5,637 nt of DNA from Trueperaceae bacterium. Lineage in GTDB: Bacteria > Deinococcota > Deinococci > Deinococcales > Trueperaceae. The notes under the pieces are model-generated. The model ran no database searches. It was not told where the DNA came from and saw nothing but the letters and a program-made list of their open reading frames with translations. Made by a program: the position numbers and the translations under genes. This document shows positions 1 through 4,893 of the stretch, in pieces; positions within the stretch are counted from its first letter, which is position 1, and every line of letters begins with the position of its first letter. The stretch is from positions 1 through 5,637 of the forward strand of contig SKWV01000010.1 in NCBI GenBank assembly GCA_007128755.1, written 5' to 3'.

Positions 1-680
1 AGCAGCCCGCGCGTCGCCCGACCCGACGCGCTGGCGAGGGCGCGGCGCACCGCCCGCAGCGCGCGCGAGTCGGACGTCGCCACACCCGCGCCGATGCCCA
101 GGGCGAGATCGACGTCGAAGTCGGCGAGCGTGTCGAGCGGGACCGGCGTGCCGATGCCACCGTCGATCAGCCGGCGCCCGCCCAGCACCACGGGCGCGAA
201 CAGCCCGGGGAGCGAGGCGCTGGCCCGCAACGCCGGCGCGAGGGGGCCGTGACGCAGCAGCACGCGCTCGCCGGTGTCGACGTCCGTCGCGACCACGGCG
301 AAGGTGCGCCCTAAGTCGGCGAAGTCGCGCCCCTCGACGAGCCGGTCGAAGTACGCCTCGAGGCGGTCGCCCGCGAGCAGGGCGCCGCGGCGGACGCCGA
401 CGTCGACGATGTGCGGGAACACGTCCCGACGGCGCAGGCGCTCGGCCTCCACCCGCATCGCCGCCGGGCTCCGGCCGAGCGCGTAGAGCGCCCCGACGAC
501 GGCGCCGAAGCTGGTGCCCACCACCACGTCGGGCGAGAGGCCGCCCCGCTCCAGCGACGCCAGCACACCGATGTGGGCGTAGCCGCGGGCGCTGCCGCCG
601 CCGAGCGCCACGCCGATCCGGCGAGGCCGCGGCGGCAGCGGCGAGGGCGCGCCGGCAGGGATGGGACCTTCGAGGCTCAC
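1..680 (-). CDS. Patatin-like phospholipase family protein (RssA/YlbK type), 3' end outside window
   Basis: The first 226 residues of a patatin-fold serine acyl hydrolase, a family that hydrolyses acyl esters of phospholipids or related lipids with a Ser-Asp dyad. Visible motifs are the glycine-rich oxyanion segment GGGSARG (residues 27-33), the nucleophile elbow GTSFG (55-59, Ser57) and the catalytic Asp in DGG (173-175), in the usual order and spacing for bacterial single-domain patatins. A short Pro/Arg-rich tail (about 4-21) precedes the domain; there is no signal peptide or membrane segment, so it is probably cytosolic or membrane-peripheral. The GTG at 680 is chosen because a TACCGT hexamer ends 7 nt upstream; the in-frame GTG at 689 overlaps that hexamer. 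It is divergent from the glycosyltransferase. The family call is firm; the substrate cannot be told. The reading frame is open to the left edge. Confidence 0.92.
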   Translation of the reverse strand, partial: MSLEGPIPAGAPSPLPPRPRRIGVALGGGSARGYAHIGVLASLERGGLSPDVVVGTSFGAVVGALYALGRSPAAMRVEAERLRRRDVFPHIVDVGVRRGALLAGDRLEAYFDRLVEGRDFADLGRTFAVVATDVDTGERVLLRHGPLAPALRASASLPGLFAPVVLGGRRLIDGGIGTPVPLDTLADFDVDLALGIGAGVATSDSRALRAVRRALASASGRATRGL

Positions 681-687
681 GCCGTGC

Positions 688-693
688 ACGGTA
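688..693 (-). promoter_or_regulatory. Predicted -10 element of the patatin-like gene (leaderless)
   Basis: On the minus strand TACCGT is followed by 7 nt and then the GTG start at 680, which places transcription initiation at or one base from the start codon. No Shine-Dalgarno is visible. No convincing -35 is seen. The hexamer overlaps a 10-bp palindrome at 682-691. Confidence 0.45.
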
Positions 694-764
694 CCCGAGC
701 TCGGATGGCGGTGTGGTGCGAGCGCGGTGAGAGCGCCACCGACGTCACGGCCGGCGCCCGTCCG

Positions 765-773
765 TGGCACACT
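765..773 (+). promoter_or_regulatory. Predicted extended -10 element of the glycosyltransferase gene (leaderless)
   Basis: TGg followed by CACACT, then exactly 6 nt to the GTG at 780. The hexamer departs from TAnnnT at its first base, so it is weaker than the others, but position and the TGn extension match the pattern seen at the other gene starts here. No purine-rich ribosome binding site is present upstream of the GTG. Confidence 0.4.
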
Positions 774-779
774 CGTGTC

Positions 780-1658
780 GTGACGCCCTCAGCCCTCGAG
801 GTCGCCGTCATCCACCACGCCACGCCGACGCTGTTGGCGCGCTGCCTGGAGGCGTTGGCCGATCATGCTCCCGACGTCGACGTGCGGGTGGTCGACACGG
901 CGTTCGATCCCTCGCTCGCGCGCCTGCTCGACGGCGCCCATCCGCGGCTGACGTGGACCGCCGTGCCGAACCACTCGCTGGCGGCCGGCGTCAACGCCGC
1001 GCTGCGCCGGGCGACGCGTCCCTTCATCGCCCACATGAACGCCGACGTGTTCGTCGGCGCCGGCACGCTCGAGGCGCTCCTCGCCGCGATGGACGACGAG
1101 ACGGTGGCGATGGCGGGCCCGCTCGCGCTCACGGAGGCGGGCGCCGTCCAGGACCTGGGACTGCCGTACCGCTGGCACTACGCGCGCGTGCGCTGGCAAC
1201 GCCGCCACGCCTCGCGCACGCCCGCGGCCGTCGACGTGCCGTGGCTCTCGGGCTGCCTGCAGCTCGTGCGCCTGTCCGCGGTGCAGCGCGTCGGCGGGAT
1301 GGACGCGAGCCTGCGCTTCTACAACGAAGACCTCGAGTGGTGCCTCCGCCTCCGCCGCGCCGGCTACCGCTGTCGCCTGGTGGGGACCGAGGTCGTGCAT
1401 CAGGGTGGCGCCGCCACCCCGGCCGGGCCGCGCTTCCTGGTCGAGGGCCTGCGGGGCGGATACGTGGTGTCGCGCCGCTACGCCCCGCCGCTCGTGCGCG
1501 CCGGGCACCGCCTCGCCGTCGCCCTCAGCGCGGAAGTCGCGACTCGGGCGGCCTCCGATGGGGCCCGCCGCTCCGCCTGGCGCGAGGTGGCGCGGCGCTT
1601 CCGCGCGAACGACCTCGACCGCTCCGGGTTCGGGGCGACGCTCGACGACGACGCCTGA
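780..1658 (+). CDS. Glycosyltransferase family 2 protein (rhamnosyltransferase-like GT-A fold)
   Basis: A 292-residue inverting GT2 enzyme that would transfer a sugar from a nucleotide-sugar donor onto a cell-surface glycan or lipid acceptor. It opens with a strand-helix unit (EVAVIHHATPTLLARCLEAL, residues 7-26), then has the metal/nucleotide-binding NAD motif (HMNADVF, Asp89; the family usually has NxDv or DxD), the acceptor-site segment WLSGCLQLVR (155-164), GGMDASLRFYNED (172-184) with the catalytic-base ED at 183-184, and the LRLRRAGYRCRLV stretch (189-201), ordered as in WbbL-type rhamnosyltransferases. There is no membrane segment. The GTG start at 780 lies just before the first beta strand and 6 nt after a -10-like hexamer; the frame is open upstream to 411, but that part is antisense to the patatin gene and looks non-coding. 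No other glycan genes are nearby, so donor and acceptor are unknown. Confidence 0.92.
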   Translation: MTPSALEVAVIHHATPTLLARCLEALADHAPDVDVRVVDTAFDPSLARLLDGAHPRLTWTAVPNHSLAAGVNAALRRATRPFIAHMNADVFVGAGTLEALLAAMDDETVAMAGPLALTEAGAVQDLGLPYRWHYARVRWQRRHASRTPAAVDVPWLSGCLQLVRLSAVQRVGGMDASLRFYNEDLEWCLRLRRAGYRCRLVGTEVVHQGGAATPAGPRFLVEGLRGGYVVSRRYAPPLVRAGHRLAVALSAEVATRAASDGARRSAWREVARRFRANDLDRSGFGATLDDDA

Positions 1659-1663
1659 GGGGG

Positions 1664-1672
1664 TGCTAGACT
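1664..1672 (+). promoter_or_regulatory. Predicted extended -10 element of the membrane protein gene (leaderless)
   Basis: TGc followed by TAGACT, then 6 nt to the GTG at 1679. It lies in the 20-nt gap after the glycosyltransferase stop, which argues that the membrane protein has its own promoter although it is close behind the upstream gene. No Shine-Dalgarno is seen. Confidence 0.5.
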
Positions 1673-1678
1673 CCCGGC

Positions 1679-2485
1679 GTGCCCGGCGATGGCGGTCTTC
1701 TCGTCACCCTGACGAGCGACCCCTTGGTCCTGTACCCTGCGCTCGCCGCGCTGGTGCTCGCCTCGGTGTCGTTGGCCACCGGCCTGCTGCGCGGCGACGT
1801 GCTGGCGTTGGCGCGTCCCGTCCCCGTCGCCTGGCTGCTCGCGCTCGTCGCCGCCACCTGGGTGCTCGCCCTGTCGGCGGCCGCCGCACCGGCGCCCTGG
1901 CACGACGTCGTGCTGGGAGCGGGACGCTTCCCCCTGTACCTCTTCGCCCTCGCCTACGGCTCCGTGCCGGGACTCGTCGCCGCGGCGCTGGTGGCGGCCT
2001 GGGTGCCGCTGCCGCACGCCAGCGCGTGGGGACCGTGGATGTTCGGGCTCGAGCTCGCGGTGATCGGCTGGCTCGCGGTGTGGCCGAGCCCGCGACGGAG
2101 CCGCTCGACCGGTCCCCTCTACGCCCTCCTCGCCTACGCCCTCGCCTGGGGCACGGCGGGCCTGAGCGTGGCCGTGATCGAGCAGGGTGCCGTCGACGTC
2201 GACACGCTCCGGGCGCAGCACGGCCTCGTGCCCGCGGGCGTGCTGGTGGCCGCCGCCCTGCTCCTGCTCGTCGCGCCGACCACCTACGTCCGCGCGTTCC
2301 CGGACTCGCGCATCACGCCCTCCCCCAGGTCCGGCCGGGATCGGCACGGGAGGCCTCAGGGCGCGCCGGCAGCCCGTCACGGCCGGGACGACCTCGAGCC
2401 CTTCACCGTGCCTCCGCCGCTGCAGCGAGCGCGGCGCGCAGGCAGGCCTAGCCGAGAGAAGCCTGGCGGTCCCGCGGGACGGTGA
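1679..2485 (+). CDS. Hypothetical polytopic membrane protein
   Basis: I do not recognise this 268-residue protein. It has about six hydrophobic segments, roughly residues 15-37, 47-70, 77-110 (long, perhaps two helices), 117-136, 145-167 and 182-204. The stretch from GAGRFPLYLFALAYGS (80-95) through the Gly/Ala-rich helix to MFGLELAVIGWLAV (121-134) recalls small integral membrane sensor or substrate-binding domains such as the LytS-type 5TM region or ECF transporter S components; that is a resemblance by eye only. After residue 205 the sequence becomes a soluble, Arg/Pro/Gly-rich tail of about 60 residues with no evident fold, whose last codons overlap the end of the kinase gene on the other strand. 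The tail could be real or could reflect a lost stop or frameshift near 2310. The start is supported by the -10-like TAGACT 6 nt before the GTG. The membrane part is credible coding sequence; function unknown. Confidence 0.72.
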   Translation: MPGDGGLLVTLTSDPLVLYPALAALVLASVSLATGLLRGDVLALARPVPVAWLLALVAATWVLALSAAAAPAPWHDVVLGAGRFPLYLFALAYGSVPGLVAAALVAAWVPLPHASAWGPWMFGLELAVIGWLAVWPSPRRSRSTGPLYALLAYALAWGTAGLSVAVIEQGAVDVDTLRAQHGLVPAGVLVAAALLLLVAPTTYVRAFPDSRITPSPRSGRDRHGRPQGAPAARHGRDDLEPFTVPPPLQRARRAGRPSREKPGGPAGR

Positions 2486-3395
2486 AGCCGAACGCGTTGC
2501 CGCCTCCGGCCAGCGGCCGCCCCCACGCGCGTCCCCCCCACCGCTCGGCGATCGACCGCACGATGTAGAGCCCGAGGCCCGTGCCGCGCCCGGCGGCGCC
2601 GCTACCGCGCGTATGCGGCGAGAAGAGCCCCTCGAGCACCGCCGGCTCGAGCGGGACGCCGGCATCGCGCACCTCGACCGCGTACCAGCCCGGCCGCTCG
2701 GCCGCGGGCGCGGCCGCCACCAGCACCGCCGCCGCCTGCGGGCCGTGGCGGGCGGCGTTCTCGATCAGGTTCACGAACAGCTGCAGGAGCTTGTCGGGAT
2801 CGCACCAGACCGTGACGCCCGGGACCTCCAGCGTCAGGCCGATACCGCGCTCGGCGAGCTCGCCCGCCAACAGCGCCTCCGCCCGACCGGCCGCCTCGCG
2901 CAGCGGCACGGAGCGCGCGGCGGGCGGCGCGACGTCGACGGTGAGGTCGTCGAGCAACCGGACGAGGCGGTCGGCCTCCGTCTCGGCGCGCTCGAGGTAG
3001 CGGTCACGCTGCTCGGCGGGCAAATCGAACCGCAGCGCCTCGAGCACCGAGCGGATGCTGGTGACGGGCGTCCGCAGCTCGTGGGAGAGCACCGCGAGGA
3101 GCTCGCGTGCGTCGTCGCGCGCCCGGCGCGCCTCCGTCACGTCGCGCAGGACCAGCCCGTGCGCGAACGGCGTCACACGCACGGCGCGGCCGCGCGTCGT
3201 CACCTCGACGGCGCTCCCCTCGAGGTACGCCCGCTCCATGCGGTGGTCGCGCAGGACGGCCAGCAGGAGGGAGCCGATCGCCCGCTCCGGCTCGATCTCC
3301 AGCAGCCGCGCCGCCGCGGCGTTCAGGCCGCTGACCCGCCCCTCGGCCACGAGCACGACCCCCTCGCCAAGCGCCCCCCACACCGCGTCGTTCAC
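2448..3395 (-). CDS. Soluble PAS-containing sensor histidine kinase, PhoR-like
   Basis: A 315-residue kinase that should autophosphorylate and pass phosphate to the response regulator encoded just upstream. An N-terminal PAS-like domain (about 1-88; GEGVVLVAEGRVSGLNAAAARLL style) leads into the HisKA dimerisation helix with LSHELRTP (104-110, phospho-acceptor His105), then the HATPase domain: N box NLIENAARHG (209-218), G1 box DAGVP (244-248), F-box region LFSPHTRG (257-264) and G2 box GRGTGLGL (269-276). The G1 box is unusual: DNGxG is the common form, and here only the Asp and the Gly are kept. No signal peptide or transmembrane segment exists, so it is cytosolic and must sense an internal or protein signal. 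The GTG start overlaps the regulator's TGA as GTGA; a GAGG at 3409-3406 lies 10 nt upstream, so translational coupling is likely. PAS type and the phoU neighbour suggest PhoR; the exact signal is inferred. Confidence 0.94.
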   Translation of the reverse strand: MNDAVWGALGEGVVLVAEGRVSGLNAAAARLLEIEPERAIGSLLLAVLRDHRMERAYLEGSAVEVTTRGRAVRVTPFAHGLVLRDVTEARRARDDARELLAVLSHELRTPVTSIRSVLEALRFDLPAEQRDRYLERAETEADRLVRLLDDLTVDVAPPAARSVPLREAAGRAEALLAGELAERGIGLTLEVPGVTVWCDPDKLLQLFVNLIENAARHGPQAAAVLVAAAPAAERPGWYAVEVRDAGVPLEPAVLEGLFSPHTRGSGAAGRGTGLGLYIVRSIAERWGGRAWGRPLAGGGNAFGFTVPRDRQASLG

Positions 3396-4063
3396 GCCGC
3401 TGGGGCCTCGACGAGGCGATAGCCTCTCCCCCGCACCGTCTCGATGCGCGTCGCCCCGAGCCTGGCGCGCAGCTGGGCCACGTGCTGGTCGACCGTCCGA
3501 TCCGTCCCCACGAAGTCCTCGCCCCAGACGCGGTCGAGCAACTCGTTGCGGGTGAAGACGCGCCCGGGATGGGCCGCGATGCACGCGAGCAGCTCGAACT
3601 CGCGCCGTGTCAGCGCCACGTGCTCGCCGGCGAGGCGCACCTGCGCTCCCTCGACGTCCACGACGAGATCCCCGACGGTGTAGCGGCGCGCGGGACTGGC
3701 GCGGCGCAGCAACGCGCGGACGCGCGCGACGAGTTCCGAGGCGCTGAACGGCTTCACCAGGTAGTCGTCGGCGCCGGCATCGAGCCCCTCGACCCGATCG
3801 ACCTCGCTCGCGCGGGCGGTGAGCATCAGCACCGGCGTGCGCGCATGGGGGCCCGCGCGGAGGGTGCGCAGCACGTCCATGCCCGACACGTCCGGCAGCA
3901 TCCGGTCGAGCACCACGACGTCGGCAGCGCCCAGCGCACGCAGCGCGGCGCCGCCGTCGCCGGCCTCGAGCACCGCGAACCCCGCGCGCGCGAGGTGGAA
4001 GGCCACCAGCTCGCGCACGAAGGCGTCGTCCTCGACCACCATCACGGTGGCGTTAGGCGACAC
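3392..4063 (-). CDS. OmpR/PhoB-family response regulator transcription factor
   Basis: A 223-residue regulator with a complete receiver domain: acidic EDD at 11-13, phospho-acceptor Asp53 in VVVLDRMLPD, Thr82 in LMLTA and Lys104 in LVKPF. A winged-helix Trans_Reg_C domain follows (about 126-220), with LTRREFELLACIAAHPGRVFTR and the recognition region TVDQHVAQLRARLG, ending in the wing RGRGYRLV. Its likely partner is the kinase overlapping its stop codon. Divergence from phoU suggests it is the PhoB/PhoP of a phosphate regulon, but the sequence alone does not exclude another OmpR-type role. The start is uncertain: GTG at 4063 gives MSPNATVMVVEDD, a normal N-terminus; GTG at 4072 and ATG at 4099 are in-frame alternatives. 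The ATG at 4099 overlaps the predicted -10 and would not lie in the transcript. No good Shine-Dalgarno precedes any of them. Confidence 0.96.
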   Translation of the reverse strand: MSPNATVMVVEDDAFVRELVAFHLARAGFAVLEAGDGGAALRALGAADVVVLDRMLPDVSGMDVLRTLRAGPHARTPVLMLTARASEVDRVEGLDAGADDYLVKPFSASELVARVRALLRRASPARRYTVGDLVVDVEGAQVRLAGEHVALTRREFELLACIAAHPGRVFTRNELLDRVWGEDFVGTDRTVDQHVAQLRARLGATRIETVRGRGYRLVEAPAA

Positions 4064-4090
4064 GTACCGCACCGCCCACGATGGTTCCCA

Positions 4091-4123
4091 CGCGCTCATG
4101 CTAGCCGGGCGGGCGTGAGCGCG
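4091..4123. promoter_or_regulatory. Imperfect 33-bp dyad, candidate operator in the regulator-phoU intergenic region
   Basis: The arms are CGCGCTCATGC (4091-4101) and GCGTGAGCGCG (4113-4123), pairing at 10 of 11 positions around an 11-nt centre. The left arm covers the predicted start point and part of the -10 box of the regulator operon, so a bound protein could block that promoter. OmpR-family sites are usually direct repeats, so if this is an operator the binder may be a different protein. The left arm is also just outside the regulator's GTG start at 4063, so it is not conserved for coding reasons under that start. Confidence 0.4.
4098..4103 (-). promoter_or_regulatory. Predicted -10 element of the response regulator/kinase operon
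   Basis: TAGCAT on the minus strand, the same hexamer as before the Fe-S protein gene. Transcription would start near 4091, giving a leader of about 28 nt before the GTG at 4063. The hexamer lies inside one arm and the centre of the dyad at 4091-4123. Confidence 0.4.
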
Positions 4124-4156
4124 ACGTCGGCCGCGTCGGCCGCCGCGTCGGCCGCG
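4124..4156. repeat. Short tandem direct repeats upstream of phoU
   Basis: GCGTCGGCCGCC at 4133-4144 is followed directly by GCGTCGGCCGCG at 4145-4156, a 12-nt unit with one difference, and a partial copy ACGTCGGCC sits at 4124-4132. The core GCGTCGGCC also occurs at 4843-4851 upstream of the Fe-S gene. Periodic direct repeats near a PhoB-like regulator could be binding sites, but GC-rich simple sequence is an equally good explanation. Confidence 0.4.
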
Positions 4157-4181
4157 CGCGGACGGAGCGCCTCCTGGCCCG

Positions 4182-4190
4182 TGGTACAAG
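4182..4190 (+). promoter_or_regulatory. Predicted extended -10 element of phoU (leaderless)
   Basis: TGg followed by TACAAG, then 5 nt to the ATG at 4196. The final T of the hexamer is missing, so this is a weaker match, but the place and TGn extension agree with the other genes. No Shine-Dalgarno is present before the ATG. Confidence 0.38.
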
Positions 4191-4195
4191 ACGCT

Positions 4196-4834
4196 ATGAA
4201 CATGCTCGAACGCGATCTGCAGGAGATCGGCACCAGCGCCGTGCGCATGCTCAGCATGGTGCGCGAGGGCCTCACCTTCGCCCGCCGCGGCCTGATCGAC
4301 GCCGACGTCGCGGCCGCCGACCGCGCCATCGCGGGCGACGCCGCCGTCGACGCGCTCCAGAACCAGCTCGAGCAGCAGATCCTCACGACCATCGCGCGGC
4401 GCCAGCCAGCGGCCAAGGACCTCCGCTTCCTGGGCGCGATGCTGCAGTCGCTCGCCGACATCGAACGCGCCGGCGATTATGCCGTGCACGTCGCGCGGAC
4501 GGGCGCGGAGCTCGCCGGCGCGCCCCCGCTCAAGAAGTACCTCGACATGAAGCGGATCCTCGTCGTCCTCGACGAGATGCTCGAAGCGACGATGCGGGCG
4601 ATGGTCGAGGGCGACGCCGAGGCGGCGCGCAAGGCGCTCGCCATGGACGACGAGATCGACGACCTCTACGATCAGATCCAACGCGAGCTGCTCACCTACA
4701 TGATGAGCGATCCCGCGACCATCAACGCCGCGACCAAGCTGCTGATGGTCGCTCGTCACCTCGAGCGCTGCGGCGACCACGTCGAGAACGTGAACGAGCA
4801 CGTGATCTTCTGGCTGTCCGGCCGGCGCATCTAG
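4196..4834 (+). CDS. phoU: Phosphate signalling accessory protein PhoU
   Basis: A 212-residue protein of two tandem three-helix PhoU bundles, close to the usual length of the family. In known systems PhoU binds metal ions and links the Pst phosphate transporter to the PhoR kinase, keeping the regulon off when phosphate is plentiful. The signature of each bundle is plain: QPAAKDLR (70-77) followed by DIERAGDYAVHVAR (88-101), and in the second half DPATINAATK (172-181) followed by HLERCGDHVENVNEHV (188-203). The acidic metal-binding positions appear intact. There is no signal peptide or membrane segment, as expected for a cytosolic protein. The ATG at 4196 is chosen for family length; the open frame further upstream is antisense to the response regulator. 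An in-frame ATG at 4202 is a possible alternative. It is divergent from the PhoB/PhoR-like operon; no pst gene adjoins it within the window. Confidence 0.97.
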   Translation: MNMLERDLQEIGTSAVRMLSMVREGLTFARRGLIDADVAAADRAIAGDAAVDALQNQLEQQILTTIARRQPAAKDLRFLGAMLQSLADIERAGDYAVHVARTGAELAGAPPLKKYLDMKRILVVLDEMLEATMRAMVEGDAEAARKALAMDDEIDDLYDQIQRELLTYMMSDPATINAATKLLMVARHLERCGDHVENVNEHVIFWLSGRRI

Positions 4835-4843
4835 CCGAGGCTG

Positions 4844-4868
4844 CGTCGGCCCGTTCGGCCCGCCGACG
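4844..4868. repeat. Inverted repeat after phoU: weak terminator or operator
   Basis: Perfect 7-bp arms CGTCGGC (4844-4850) and GCCGACG (4862-4868) enclose an 11-nt loop, 9 nt past the phoU stop and 12 nt before the predicted -10 of the Fe-S gene. No T-rich run follows, so it is not a standard intrinsic terminator. It could be a binding site for the downstream promoter or chance in GC-rich DNA. Confidence 0.3.
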
Positions 4869-4877
4869 GAGTCCCGC

Positions 4878-4886
4878 TGGTAGCAT
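4878..4886 (+). promoter_or_regulatory. Predicted extended -10 element of the 4Fe-4S protein gene (leaderless)
   Basis: TGg followed by TAGCAT, then 7 nt to the GTG at 4894. This is the clearest extended -10 of the set and implies that the gene is transcribed separately from phoU. No Shine-Dalgarno is visible before the GTG. Confidence 0.5.
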
Positions 4887-4893
4887 CGCCATC

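Noticed and set aside
411..779. Upstream extension of the glycosyltransferase frame to an ATG at 411
   Set aside because: The extra residues are antisense to the patatin-like gene, are His/Arg/Ala-rich with no fold signal, and the GT2 fold starts right after the GTG at 780.
789..1508. 239-codon minus-strand open frame
   Set aside because: It is antisense to a well-supported glycosyltransferase; the composition is typical of shadow frames in GC-rich DNA and no motif is visible.
1405..2451. 348-codon plus-strand open frame spanning the glycosyltransferase end and membrane gene
   Set aside because: Arg/Ala/Pro-rich shadow in another frame of two supported genes.
2187..3422. 411-codon plus-strand open frame
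   Set aside because: Mostly antisense to the histidine kinase, whose conserved boxes are all on the other strand.
3482..4195. N-terminal extension of phoU through the response regulator region
   Set aside because: Antisense to the regulator; PhoU is full length from 4196.
4064..4801. Minus-strand extension of the response regulator frame to 4801
   Set aside because: This part is antisense to phoU; the receiver domain begins a few residues after 4063.
4844..4868. Intrinsic terminator for phoU
   Set aside because: The stem is only 7 bp with an 11-nt loop and no T run follows, so I kept it only as an inverted repeat.
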